Shown one piece after another: positions 11,662-23,489 of a stretch of 64,000 nt of DNA. The stretch is from contig NW_004450566.1 in the NCBI RefSeq assembly GCF_000321225.1, positions 2,066,512 through 2,130,511 of the forward strand, given 5' to 3'. Below the pieces are notes generated by a model that did no database searches, was not told the DNA's origin, and saw nothing but the letters and a program-made list of their open reading frames with translations. Position numbers and translations under genes: made by a program. Position 1 is the stretch's first letter, and every line of letters begins with the position of its first letter. Source of the stretch: Odobenus rosmarus divergens. Lineage: Eukaryota; Chordata; Mammalia; Carnivora; Odobenidae.

Positions 11662-13430
11662 TATTGTAATAATTACATCTTAATAATTTCATCTTTTGAA
11701 TATTATCTATCCTGGATGCAGTATGCACTTAATAAGTTTCCTAGAAATCTTGAGTGCCAAGACAAAGCGCTGAGCCCTTACTTCAAAGACAAATTACTAC
11801 ATTCTAAAGCTGGCATCGTTAAACCAGGGAGTTGGTTACTTCTTAGTAATTGAGATGAATAAATGGATGTATGAATTAAGAATTTAGAAGTTTTCTTTCT
11901 CTTTTGGACTTTTCACATAAATTCTACACATAAGTTATATGTATAGTACACCATGTAAACCCTGAAAACTTTGAATCACTCTGTATTTATGGTTAAAATC
12001 TGATTTTTTTTATTCATGCCATCTTAAAAGCACTATAAAAACCATATGAATCAAGTCACACTATTGTCTGTAGTTCTTCTCCAAACTCATTGATTAGGAA
12101 CCAAGTGGTAATTTGTCCCAATGTATCAGGAAATGATCATTCTGTTTCTTGTTTTGTGGTTGTAATGGCTCTATACTCATAAGGTTCCAGTATAAACATT
12201 TATAAATTATCATTGAGTAATAAGAGCAGATTATTTTTCTTTTGTTTTCAAGTGTTATGATATTTTAATTGTATATACTAATAGACAGACATTAAAATAC
12301 CACATGAAATGTGGAAACTACACAAATGGTAATAGCCAAATTAATCCTGCTGAGGAATATGTAGTGGCACATGTGAAAGAAAAGGGAGAAAAGAAAATAA
12401 AATTAAAAATAAGACTAACAGATTTTACTTCAAGCTGTCTAAATGAATAATGAGGTTAATAAAATGACCCTTAATATACTCAGGGGATTTTCATCAATCA
12501 CTTCTTAAAGTGTCTGTAACTATAAATCAGTCTCTTATTTCTGATAGCAAATTATTGTTTGAAGGATCATGTCCACAATGACAGCATTTGAAAGCCAACA
12601 TAATGGCAAGTTACTGTGTATCGAAGATGTGGATCATGCAGTCTTGAGTCTTGTGTGCAGACAGCATTGATGGAGTTGGGGAAATGGGATTAAAGGAAGT
12701 GATTGATCCAGCAAAGGAAGCTTCTATACCTAGATAAATTATGTCCTAGGTTCTATGAAAAACTTACTAAAACCAAGTCAGCTTTCAAGGGCGTCACAAT
12801 AGATGGGAAAGATATTCAAACATGGCAGAAAGAATACTGAGACACAATTTTCTAAGTGATGTGGATAATTGACAGTGACCGTCCCCCTAAATATTATAAT
12901 AGATTGACCGATGATCTAAAGACTTAGTTAAGAACCCACTCACTGATCACTGGGAGCAAATGTGAGTTTACTAAAATCAAGTTATTGCAAATCGCTTTAT
13001 TTCCTCCTTTGTTGAGTTTGTCTCAGTTGAGATAAAAGGAGAGCCTGACCAGCAGGTCTCATTTAAATCTCTGGAGTCAGAAAATCTGGGCAGAGAAAGC
13101 AAGCTGACCTCTAAGAGACTGCTGAGTAGAATCAAGTCAGACACTTTTCTCAATAAAGACCCGATATCAATGTTGTCTCAGAACTGAAATGGAGGATTTT
13201 ATGAAGTCATGTTTTGATATTGCAAGTCACTCTTCAAAGAACTCTGTAATTTAACAACACGGAGTTGAGAAGTGAAAACGTTTGTCTTTGGCATATAAAT
13301 GAGATAGTAAATTACAGATGCTATTTCAGTTCAGTTAAGAACAAAATTCTGGAAACTAGTCCATGAAGTACCATTCCTGATGAGATTTAAAAGCTGATTT
13401 TCTTTCTTTTTTCCACTAAATATACATTTT
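11662..13430. other. Unique sequence, no gene recognised
   Basis: No exon or repeat family identified. The 12600-13160 part is less AT-rich but its frames are interrupted every few dozen codons. Confidence 0.45.
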
Positions 13431-13434
13431 AGTA

Positions 13435-13653
13435 AGTTTAAATCGTATGGGGGCGCCTGGGTGGCTCAGTCGTTAAAGCGTCTGCCTACAGCTCAGGTCA
13501 TGATCCCAGGGTCCTGGGATCGGCTCCCTGCTCAGCAGAAGCCTGCTTCTCCCTCTCCCTCTCCCACTCCCCCTGCTTGTGTTCCCTCTCTTGCTGTGTC
13601 TCTCTCTGTCAAAAAAATAAATAAAATCTTAAAAAAAAAGTTTAAATCATATG
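13435..13653 (+). mobile_element. SINEC with internal deletion, 15-bp duplication
   Basis: The body is 13450-13638. It lacks the 'agccccgcatcgg' segment after the B-box region (ctgggatcggctccctgctc reads straight through) and has a small duplication in the CCCTCT tract. Flanks are agtttaaatcgtatg (13435-13449) and agtttaaatcatatg (13639-13653), one mismatch. Confidence 0.96.
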
Positions 13654-13712
13654 TTCATTAATTTTAAGATAGTTTTAGGAGTCACCTTAATTTTATAAAC
13701 AGCATCATTTCT

Positions 13713-13833
13713 AAAAATTGCAAGATAGGGACGCCTGGGTGGCTCAGCCGGTTAAGTGGCTGCCTTCAGCCCAGGTCATGATCCCAGAGTCCCGGGATCG
13801 AGTCCCACACTGGGCTCCTTGATCAGCAGGAAG

Positions 13834-13869
<36 letters not shown>

Positions 13870-13953
13870 CCTCTCCTTGTGCTCTCTCTGTCAAATAAAT
13901 AAAATCTTAAAATAAACTAAAATAAAAAATAAAATAATAAAAATTTCAAGATA
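13713..13953 (+). mobile_element. SINEC with expanded CT tract, 15-bp duplication
   Basis: The body is 13728-13938. The pyrimidine segment has become a pure (CT)n run at about 13837-13866. The tail contains several AAAATA units. Flanks are aaaaattgcaagata (13713-13727) and aaaaatttcaagata (13939-13953), one mismatch. Confidence 0.96.
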
Positions 13954-15900
13954 ATTTTTGCTGTTCTCTTACCAGTTGTGATTTCAAAAGAATCTGAAAA
14001 TGATCAAGAATCATGCTGTTTATATCTTAGTTCCTCCCCACTCTGAACTCTGCAACAAATTACAGAGATTTGGGGAACTCTAGTATATTGCACAGGATTT
14101 CAAACCCTACAAAAATGGGAAGGGTTAATTAATAGAGATCCTAAAAAGCACAGAAGAGTTTGGTTACTGGCTGGAAAATGTGCAGAAAATATGCTTCAAA
14201 ATACAGTGTTTAAGGCAAAATATTTACACAAACCAGCCCTAATTTTATCTGTATCAGAAAATTGTGTCATCCTTTTGATTTTTATTTGCCAGATTAAATT
14301 TCACTGAACAAAATATATGAGTACCAGTAATTTCCTCAGGAGCATTGTTATTTGAGAAAAGTCTAACTATAAAAGGACTGGATAAATGCACAATAATCAA
14401 ACCCAAGCTGATTACATTTAAATAAATTTGTTAAATTCTCTCATTTTTAAATGAAGTGGTAAACTAAATGAATAAATACCTGTATGCAAATCAAGGTTTT
14501 TAAAAATAAGGACTTTTTTTCATTGACTTAAATTTATCAGATGACCAAAACAATGAAAATATTAGACAGTAAGGAAATTTTATTTGAAGCTTATATCTCT
14601 GGACTCTATCAACAAATACAAATCCAATTATTTATTACCATATGTGCATAATATCACTACTTGTTGGCTTAGGCCATGATTAAAATGCAGGTTGGGGAGT
14701 AAAGGTGACCTCACCCTTGATCTACAAAACTCTTTGGAAATATCAAGGGACTAAGCCCTGGGTTTCCTTAGCCTTTCTTTCTGCTATCGTCAGGAGAGGT
14801 AGAATACCTCTGTTTTGCCTCTGGTTTAGACTGAGCATTGGCAACAATACAGAGAAACCTGAAGCCGCTATTTGGAGGAAAGCTAGAATGTTCTTCTGTA
14901 GAGTGACAAAAAATTTGTCTAACGCCTATACTAAAGGATCATAGCCCATTATATGTCCCTTTACAGAAAGCTTAGCCTTCATGGATAACCTGTAAGGAGG
15001 TAACACGTGTTCTCTGAGGTCTTTCTTAATCTTTTGTAACACATGAATGTGAAGAGTGAAGAGAGATGGAAGATGTCAGAAAATGCAATTGTATCATAAA
15101 TAAGAAATGAGCAATCACATGAAGAATGTTATGCTCTCTTACCTTACCTGGAGTGACACTCTGTAATTATTTTCTATCTTTCCAGTCATTCTTTTCCTAT
15201 CATTGTCTCTTCTCCCTATGCTTATTACTTACTTACAGCGTTTTCCCCATTCTGTCCTTATATGGCTTCCTGTTTGAGTTGACTTTCTCTCCCTATGGAA
15301 TCTCACTTACTATGCACTTTATTCTCTGTATCTAATCCCTTCCAAATCCTACACTTTGCCTTCTGTCATCCATAGTGCATCATTTGCTAAGCCCCTCAAT
15401 CTCCCCTTGGAACATTCAGCTCACCTTCTTGATCTACAAGAGAACTGCCTCTAGGCTAAGGACACTGCTTCCCCTGCCCACCGCCCAAGGAGTATTCACT
15501 TTCCCTCCACCCACTGGGCCCCAGCGTGAGGTATTTCCTATTTTCCATTTTTACAACTTCTTCTTTCCCTTTCACTAGAAGCTCCTAGATACAAAAGTGT
15601 ATCAGCTATGCTCTCCTGAGTCCCATGTCACAGCCCTCATTTCTGGGAGTACCATTGTCATTCATTGTAAATTTAATATACAAGTAGGTTAGCCTCCAGC
15701 ACTCTCACCTCTCAATTACTTCAGCTTCTCTACTCTAATGATATGGTCACCCTCACAAATTTATTTACTCCCCCTTTGGTCAGTACTCTTTTCACCCTCC
15801 TTCAGTAGTTAAAATTCTGTTGTCATTTATTATATTTATTCCCCTTTATCATTATCTCCCTTGCTCCTCTCTCCTTTCATGAAGATTTCTTGGCAAAACT
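13954..15900. other. Unique sequence, no gene recognised
   Basis: Nothing recognised. The 15120-15830 part is pyrimidine-rich on the plus strand and yields hydrophobic-looking short frames (15126-15335, 15375-15578) that I read as compositional. Confidence 0.45.
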
Positions 15901-15904
15901 AATT

Positions 15905-16325
15905 ATGAAAAAAGTAGAGAGGCCTAATTAGATAGGGTGGTCAGAGACCTGATATGGAGAAGGAGCCATGTGCAAAACTAACACATGAGCATTCAGGGCA
16001 TGGGGAATAGTACTGAAAGGTACTTTGTTGGAAAGAGTTTTTACATTCAAGACTCTTAAAGTTTCTGTAGCTAGTGAACAGTGGATTGAGGAGGAGGGGA
16101 ATGAAATGAATTTGGAAACAAAGGGGGACACTGGTTAAAGGAAAACCTAGAAAGCTTTGGTAAGGAATCTGCATTTTATTCTTGGTTCTGTGGAAAGTCT
16201 CCAGAAGGATTCCTGAAAAGGATTATTTAAGTCAGATATTTAAACAATGTGATTCTAACTTCTATGTGAAAATCTATTATAAAGATACAAGAATGAAAGC
16301 AGAGGGACCACTCTGAGATGTCCAT
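15905..16325 (-). mobile_element. L2 LINE relic, antisense
   Basis: The plus strand follows the complement of the L2 3' region: 'agggtggtcagagacctgat', then 'ccatgtgcaaa', then 'gcattcagggcatgggga', then 'ctgcattttattcttggttctgtgg', then 'gaccactctgagatg'. Both short frames at 15928-16174 (minus) are pieces of this relic, not genes. Confidence 0.7.
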
Positions 16326-16388
16326 GGGATTATTTACAGGTGGGGAGTCAAATGGGCTGCTGGATATTCATATCTGCAGTTACAGAAT

Positions 16389-16790
16389 ATATTAGTCTGC
16401 TTGGGCTGCCATAATAAAATGCCATAGATTGGTTGGCTTCCACAATAGAAATTTACTTGACTGTAGTTCTAGAGGTTGAGAAGTCTGGGATCATGGGGAC
16501 CGTAAGGTAGGTTTCCTTCTGAGGCCTCTTCCCTTGTTCCTTAGGGGGTTGCCATCTGACTGTACGCTCACATAACCTCCTTGTGTGTACAGAGAGAGAG
16601 AGAAAGAACAAGCTCTCTGGTGTCTCTTCTTATAAGTGCACTAATCCTGTGGAACCAAGGCCCGACCTTCATGACCTCATCTAACCCTAATTAAACCCAA
16701 ATGTTTCAAATGCAAATACCATCATTTTGGGGATTATAGCTTCAACAATGAATTTGGGTAGGGAGGGGGGTGCAATTCAGTCCATAATAC
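16389..16790 (-). mobile_element. MLT1-type MaLR solo LTR, antisense
   Basis: The plus strand starts 'attagtctgcttgggctgcc' and runs through 'aaatttacttgactgtagtt', 'ggaggttga...aagtctggga', 'cttcttataagtgcactaat' and 'gacctcatctaaccctaatt' to 'caattcagtccataatac'. This is the full reverse-complement order of an MLT1 LTR. No internal region is attached. A GA run sits at about 16592-16606. Confidence 0.85.
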
Positions 16791-16974
16791 AGGTCTGGCT
16801 AAACATGTGAAATTAGGAAGGAAATTTCTTTTTCACCAGAAGAAAATTCAGAAAGTGGGATGTATGAGGTTTCTAATGGTAAAAACACTAGGGCTTTCAT
16901 TTTTATATCTTTATGATTTTACATAAACTCTTCCTTAGAACTTAAATCTGCTTTCTACTTTGGCTTCCATCAAA

Positions 16975-17165
16975 GATATTGTAATCCTTTATTGAGTACT
17001 GCCCATGTGCCAGGCACTTTATACCCCCTAGCTGCCATCACAACTCTGTTGGGTAGGTATTATCATCTTCATTGCACAGGTGAGGACTGTGAAGCCTAGA
17101 AAGTGTGAAAAACTTGACCTGGTCCCATAACCAGAATTCTAACTCTGGTTTCTAGGACTCTAAAT
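16975..17165 (-). mobile_element. MIR relic, antisense
   Basis: 'attgagtactgcccatgtgc', 'gttgggtaggtattatcatc', 'ttgcacaggtgaggactgtg' and 'ctctggtttctaggactcta' follow the antisense MIR order from tail to head. Confidence 0.87.
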
Positions 17166-17688
17166 TCCTCACTTTCATCTCTCTCACTTGATTCCCTAAA
17201 CCGTTCCCACAAACCCCAAATCAGGTGTTGCCTTCTGCTGCTAAATTTTACTCACAGTTCTTTCTCAAGCTGTTTGAGTGAATTTACCCATCATTTGTGT
17301 TTATGTAACATCTTTGCACATCTCCGTTTAATAGGTTTCTCATATATTGCAACCCACCTTAAGCATGACGAAACATGTGATGTAGTTTTGTACCACTCCC
17401 ACCAGTAAATGAAATAAATACCCCAAAATTAATATTTAAAATTTGCAAATGAATTTTTGAGAAGATAACTTGTCTATGCAACATTTTCTTTTGACTTTAT
17501 TTAATTTACTCTTTATAGATTCTACTTTTTACTTTTTAATTATTATAATTTTAAAAATTTTATCAAAATAAATACTACTTTTCCCTGAGATTTGACTTCA
17601 GAATGGGGATTTCTCCACATGTCCAAAATTTATCAAAGCGTAATGGATATGATAGTAATAATAAGCTTACAAACATGATTTACCATTT
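17166..17688. other. Unique sequence
   Basis: Nothing recognised. Confidence 0.4.
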
Positions 17689-17689
17689 C

Positions 17690-17820
17690 CTCAATTTCAT
17701 CATCTGTAAAATAGCAATAACAGTTTCATTCCTAAACAATTTGGTAAATTTATTTGGATTGCATGTTAAACATTCCAATCCAAGAGGGGCAATTACTATT
17801 AATAACCACAAAAATAATTA
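17690..17820 (+). mobile_element. MIR relic, sense
   Basis: The core 'cctcaatttcatcatctgta' followed by 'aaatagcaataacag' is the MIR core 'cctcagtttcctcatctgtaaaatgggga' in sense orientation. The right half is very diverged. Confidence 0.65.
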
Positions 17821-18049
17821 ACTGTGAAACAAATTCTTCATTTGTGTAGTGCTTACGTTCATATTATACATACACATCAGTTCAAGCATTAAAACTTAAA
17901 GCATCCTACTGTTTTCAAACTTCTGAATTTATGTGTAAAGCTGATTGTTAGCTTTGAAAAAAAGAATGCTCAGAACTTCCCACAAAACTGAGTACCAAAC
18001 AAATATTTTTTCTCAAATAGTCTCACTCAAATGAGACAATGTGATATGG

Positions 18050-18215
18050 AGAAAAGAGCGATGGAATGATAAACAGAGCTCTATTCTAGTCCTAATTCTG
18101 TAATATCTTTGTTATTTGTCTCAGCTTCTCTATGACTCAATTTCTTCACCAGCAATAATTTAATTGTGTTAAAAATACATCTTAGAGCTCTGAGATTCTA
18201 ATGTTCTGTGATTAT
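18050..18215 (+). mobile_element. MIR-like relic, sense
   Basis: 'ctctattctagtcctaattctg', 'tcagcttctctatgactcaatttcttcacc' and the ending 'gagctctgagattctaatgttctgtga' resemble the MIR/MIR3 core and 3' end. Confidence 0.6.
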
Positions 18216-18242
18216 CCTTTTAAGGGGGAGGCTCAAATATCC

Positions 18243-18468
18243 CAACCACTTCTTTTTAAAAAAAAAAAAAGATTTATTTATTTATTTGACAGAGAGAGAC
18301 ACAGAGAGAGAGGGAACACAAGCAGGGGGAGTGGGAGAGGGAGAAGCAGGCTTCCCGCCGAGCAGGGAGCCCAATGTGGGGCTCAATCCCAGGACCCTGG
18401 GATCATGACCTGAGCCGAAGGCAGACACCTAACGACTGAGCCACCCAGGCGCCCCCAACCATTTCTTT
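18243..18468 (-). mobile_element. SINEC, minus strand, 13-bp duplication
   Basis: The body is 18256-18455 with an A-tail (T/A-run at left) and an intact head complement at right (gagccacccaggcgccccc). Flanks are caaccacttcttt (18243-18255) and caaccatttcttt (18456-18468), 12 of 13 identical. Two overlapping plus-strand frames of 66-70 codons cross it and are SINE artefacts. Confidence 0.96.
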
Positions 18469-18589
18469 AATACAGGTGATTCAGCTTCACCTTATCCCCT
18501 TTATAGACCTTTATGATAATTGATTAATTCATAGTGGCTTTATTGTTATGGTAGAATTATTTAAAATGAGATATTTTGTGTTCAGATTG

Positions 18590-18780
18590 CCATTTTCCTG
18601 TGTTACTTTGTGTAAGTCACTTGGCCTTTCTGTCCAGTATAATGTTTTCTTATCTTTAAAATAGGGATTATTGTGAGATTTAAACGAGTTTGTCCATACA
18701 AACACAGCCTGGAACATGTGGCATTTGACACAGGGTCAACACGCAACTAATGACAACCTTTTTGTCATTCTTATCATTAT
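18590..18780 (+). mobile_element. MIR relic, sense
   Basis: 'tgttactttgtgtaagtcacttggcctttctg', 'ttatctttaaaatagggatt', 'ttgtgagatttaaacgagtt' and 'cagcctggaacatgtggcat' follow the MIR consensus in sense order to its tail. Confidence 0.82.
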
Positions 18781-20211
18781 CATCAGTTGCCAAATACTGT
18801 TTCCAAACATCATTTCTTCCATTCAGCTTTAAATGCCTCATTATAAAAATAGTATGTTTTTTAAAGAGAGAACTGAGATGCCATTCTCTGTGCCTTTCAA
18901 GTATTTTGTTGTTGTTGTTGTTGATCTTTTTAATTTAAATTTCAGCGTAGTTAATATACAGTGTTATATGAGTCTCAGGTATACAATATAGTGATTCACC
19001 ACTTCCATATATTACTCAGGCTCATCAAGATATGTGTGCTCTTTAATCCCCAACCTATTTCACCCATCCCCTCACCACCTTCCATCTGGGAGCCATCTGT
19101 TTGTTCTCTGTAGTTCAGTCTGTTTTTTCATTTGTCTCTCTTTTTTTCCTTTTTTCATTTGTCTTGTTTCTTAAATTCCAGATATAAGTGAAATCATACA
19201 GGATTTGTGTTTCTCTAACTGGCTTATTTTGCTTAGCGTTATACTCTCTAGATCCATCCATGTTGTTGCAAATGGCAAGATTTCATTCTTTTTCATGGCT
19301 GAATAATAATACTTTGTGTATATATACATGCATCTTCTCCATCCATTCATCTGTTGATGACACTTGGGCTGCTTCCATAGTTTGGCTAATGTAAGTAATG
19401 CTGCAATAAACACAGGGGTACATATATCTTTTCAAATCAGAGTTTTCATATTCTTTGGGTAAATATCTGGTAGTGTGATTCCTGGATCATGGGATAGTTC
19501 TATTATAAATTTTTTGAGGAACTGCCACAGTGGCTGCCAGTTTGCATTCACACCAACAATGCATGAGGGTTCCTATTTCTTCACATCCTCATCAGCACAT
19601 GTTATTTCTTGACTTTTTGATTTCAGCCATTCTGACAGGTGTGAGGTGATATTGTGGTTTTGATTTGTGTTTCCCTGATAATGAGTGCTGCTGAGCATCT
19701 TTTCATGTGTCTGTTGGCCATCTGGATGTTTTCTTTGGAGAAATGTCTATTCATGTCTTCTGTGCATTTTTAATTGGATTATTTCCTTTGGAGTTATTGA
19801 GTTTCATAAGTTCTTTTTAGATTTTGGATACTAACCTTTTATCCGATATGTCATTTATAAATATCTTCTCCCATTCAGTAGGTTCCTCTTTGGCTTTTCT
19901 TGGTTATTTCCTTTGCTGTGCAGAAGGTTTGTATTTTGATGTAGTACCAATAGTTTATTTTTGCTTTTGTTTCCTTGCCTCAGGAGACATAGCTAGAAAA
20001 ATAATGCTATGGCCTGTGCTCACTTCTAGGATTTTTATGGTTTCAGATCTCATATTTAGATCCTTAATCCATTTTAAATTTATTTTTGCGTATGGGGTAA
20101 GAAAGTGGTCCAGTTTCATTCTTTTGCATGTTGCTGTCCAGTTTCCCAACCCCATTTGTTGAAAAGACTGTCTTTTTGCATTGCATATTCTTTCATGCTT
20201 TGTTGAAGATT

Positions 20212-20329
20212 AATTGACAATATAAACACCACATCAAAAACTAATGATGTACTATATGGTGACTAACATAACATAATAAATAAAAAAAAGAATAACATAA
20301 CCAAAGCAAAGAAAAAAATTGACAGTATA
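20212..20329 (+). mobile_element. Tiny 5'-truncated L1 tail inserted in the L1 ORF2
   Basis: The insert 20225-20316 contains the carnivore L1 3'-UTR end in sense orientation (acatcaaaaactaatgatgt, then gtgactaacataacataata and an A-rich tail). It is flanked by aattgacaatata (20212-20224) and aattgacagtata (20317-20329), 12 of 13 identical. Host-L1 ORF2 sequence continues on both sides. Its orientation is opposite to the host element. Confidence 0.85.
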
Positions 20330-21461
20330 ACTGGTTTTATTTCTGGACTCACTATTGTATTCATCTATGTGTCTATTTTTGTGCCAGTACCATACTGTTT
20401 TGATTACTACAGCTTTGTAATATAATTTGAAGTCTGGAATTGTGATACCTCCAGTTTTGTTTTTCTTTTTTAAGATTGCTTTGGTTATTCGGGGTCTTTT
20501 GTGGTTCCATACAAATTTTAGGATTATTTGTTTTAGTTCTGTGAAAAATGCTATTGGTATTTTCACAGGGATTACATTAAATGTGTAGATTGCTTTGGGT
20601 AATATAGACATTTTAACAGTATTTGTTCTTTCACTCCATGAGCATGGAATGTGTTTCCGTTTCTTTGTGTTGTCTTCAATTTCTTTCATCATTGTTTTAT
20701 AGTTTTCAGAGTACAGTTCTTTCACCTCTTTAGTTAAGTTTTTCCTAGGTATTTTATTATTTTTGGTGCAATTATAAATGGGACTGTTTTCTTAATTTTT
20801 TTTCTGCTGCTTCATTATTAGTGTATGGAAATGCAATGGATTTCTGTATCTTGATTTTGTATCCTGCAACCTTACTGAATTCATTTATCAGTTCTAGTAA
20901 TTTTCTAGTAGAGTCTTTCAGGTTTTCTGTATATAGTAAGTATTATGTCATCTGCAAATAGTGAAAGTTTTACGTCTTTCTTGCCAGTTTGGAAGCCTTT
21001 TATTTCTTTTTGTTGTCTGATTGCTATGGCTAGGACTTCTGGTACTATGTGCAATTGGAGTAGTGAGAGCAGACATCCTTGTTTTGTTCCTCACCTTAGG
21101 GAAAAAGCTCTTGGTTTTTCCCCATTGAGTATGATGTTCACTGTGGGTGTTTCATATAAAGCCTTTATTATGTTGAAGTATGCTTCCTCTAATCCTACTT
21201 TGTTGAGGGTTTTTATCGTGAATTGATGTTGTACTTTGTCACATGCTTTTTCTGTAGCTATTGAAATGATCATATGGTTTTTATCCTTTCTCTTATTGAC
21301 GTATAATGTTGACTGATTTGCAAATATTGAGCCACCCTTGCATCCCAGGAATAAATACTGTTGGATCATTGTGAATGATTATTTTAATGTATTGTGAGAT
21401 TTTGTTTCCTAATATTTTGTTGAGGATTTTTGTACCTATGTTCACCAGAGATATTGGCCTG

Positions 21462-21500
21462 TAGTTCTCTCTCTCTCTCTCTCTCTTTTTTTTTTTTTTT
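21462..21500. repeat. (CT)n followed by T-run
   Basis: A pure CT repeat at about 21463-21485 passes into an uninterrupted T tract. It lies in the antisense ORF2 at the position of a normal L1 sequence, so it arose by local expansion. Confidence 0.9.
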
Positions 21501-21902
21501 TGTGGTGTTTTTATCAGGTTTTGGTATCAGGGTAATGCTGGCCTCATAGAAAGAATTTGGAAGTTTTCCTTCCTTTTTTAAGTTTTAGAATAATTTGAGA
21601 AGAACAAGTTAATACCTCTTCTTTAAATGTTTGGTAGAATTCACCTGTGAAGCCATCTGGTCCTGGACATTTGTTTATAGGGAGATTTTGATTACTGATT
21701 CAATTTCATTGCTGGTAATCTGTTCAAATTTTCTATTTCTTCCAACTTCAGTTTTGATAGTTTATGTGTTTCTAGGAATTTATCCATTTTTTTGGATGTC
21801 TGATTTGTTGGCATATAATTTTTCATGATATTCTCTTAATAATTTTCTGTATTTATGTGGTGTCAGTTATTTCTCCTCCTTCATTTGTGATTTTGAGTCC
21901 TT

Positions 21903-21947
21903 TATTTTCCTTTTCTTTCTCTCTTTCTTTCTCTCTTTCTTTCTTTT

Positions 21948-22005
<58 letters not shown>

Positions 22006-22057
22006 TTCCTTCCTTCCTTCCTTCCTTCCTTCCTTCCTTCCTTCCTTTCTTTTCTTC

Positions 22058-22097
<40 letters not shown>

Positions 22098-22137
22098 TCC
22101 TTCTTTTTTTCTTTCTTTTCTTTCTCTTTTTTTCCTC
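21903..22137. repeat. Long (CTTT)n/(CCTT)n pyrimidine microsatellite
   Basis: About 235 bp of almost pure pyrimidine on the plus strand: irregular CTTT/CTCTTT, then a CTTT block at 21950-22004, a CCTT block at 22004-22048, then CTTT again to 22117. It interrupts the L1 ORF2. The 95-codon Phe/Leu/Ser frame through it is compositional. Confidence 0.96.
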
Positions 22138-23489
22138 TGGCTAGAGGTTTATCAGTTTTGTTGATCTTTTCAAAGAACCAGCTCCAGTTTTCACTGATCT
22201 GTTCTATTGTTTGTTTTAGTGTCTATATTATTTATTTCTGCTTTAGTCTTTATTATTTCCTTCCTCCTGCTCATGTTGAGTTTTGTTTGTTTGTCTTTTC
22301 CTTTAGGTGCAAGGTTATGTTATTTATTTGAGATTTTTCTTGTTTCTTGACTTGGGCTCGTACTGTTACATACTTCCCTCTTAAAGGAGTTGTTGTTGGA
22401 TCCCAAAGATTTTGGATCATGGTATTTTCATTTTCATTTGTCTCCATGTATTTTTTTTATTTTTTCTTTGGTTTATTTGTTGACTCATTCATTGTTTAGT
22501 AGCGTATTATTTATCCCCCATGTATTTGTGCTCTTTCCAGATTCTTTTTCTTGTGGCTGATTTCTAGTTTCATAGCATTGTGGTCAGAAAAGATGCACAG
22601 AATTTAGCAAATCTGCTAAATCCATCTGGTCTAATGTTTCATTCAAAGCTATGGTTTCCATGTTGATTTTCTATTTGGATGATTTGTCCATTGATGTATG
22701 TGTAGTGTTAAAGTCCCCTACTATATTGCATTGCTGTTGATTAGTTCCTTTACGTTTGTTATTAAATGTTTTATGTATTTGTGTGCTCCATGTTGGGTAC
22801 ATAAATATTTACAATTGTTGTATCTTCTTCTTGGATTGTCCCCTTTATTATTATATAGTGCCCTTCTTTGTCTCTTTGTTTTTGTTTTCAAGTCTGTTTT
22901 GTCCAATGTAAGTATTGTGACTCCAGCTTTCTTTTGACATCCATTTGCATGATAATTATTTCTCCATCCCCTCACTTTCAATCTACATGTGTCTTTAGCT
23001 CTGAATTGAGTATTTTTAGGCAGCATATAGATAGGTCTTGTTTTTTTATCCATTCTGTCACCCTATGTCTTTTGATTGGAGTGTTTAGTCCATTTACATT
23101 CAAAGTAATATTGATAGATATGTATTTATTGCCATTTAGTTACTTGTTTTGTCATTGCTTTTATAGTTTTTTCTCTGATTCTTCTTTTCTTGCTTTCTTC
23201 CATGGTTTGCTGACTTTCTTTATTATATACTTGGATTCCTTTCTCTCTCTTTTTTTTTTTTTTGTATATCTATTACTGGTTTTTGACTTGTGGTTACTGT
23301 TAGGTTTGTATTTAGCATTTTCTGCATATAGTAGTCTATATTAAATTGATGGCGTTTTAAGTTTTAGGTATATAGTGTCTTTTTTTACACCCTTTTTTCT
23401 GAATCCCTTGACTTATTTTTACAGATATATTTATTTTTATTGCTTTTGTGTTTTCCAGTTTTCAAACTCTTTCTTATTTATGCTCTTTC

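Larger units (their letters stand above)
19171..23130 (-). pseudogene. LINE-1 ORF2 remnant (endonuclease-reverse transcriptase)
   Basis: Order along the protein: N-terminal NVNGLN-like motif complement at 23084-23101; endonuclease-region residues TQFRAKDTCRLKVRGW and NGCQKKAGV in the frame at 22721-23053; reverse-transcriptase residues [16 protein letters not shown] and NIILNGEK at 21091-21369; the FADD catalytic motif complement at about 20944-20970; C-terminal residues [14 protein letters not shown] at 20252-20725; and the Cys/Lys-rich C-terminus ending SLISGI at 19171-19413. Family function: nicks DNA and copies L1 RNA. Stops, frameshifts, pyrimidine tracts at 21462-21500 and 21903-22137 and the inserted L1 tail break it. 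The host cannot make an intact protein from it. Confidence 0.92.

Noticed and set aside
20252..20725. 157-codon minus-strand ORF as a host gene
   Set aside because: Its residues match the LINE-1 ORF2 C-terminal domain, and its end reads into an inserted L1 tail.
21857..22144. 95-codon Phe/Leu/Ser 'membrane protein'
   Set aside because: Produced by the CTTT/CCTT microsatellite.
22868..23344. 158-codon hydrophobic plus-strand ORF
   Set aside because: It is antisense to the L1 ORF2 endonuclease region. The hydrophobic look comes from the T-rich complement.
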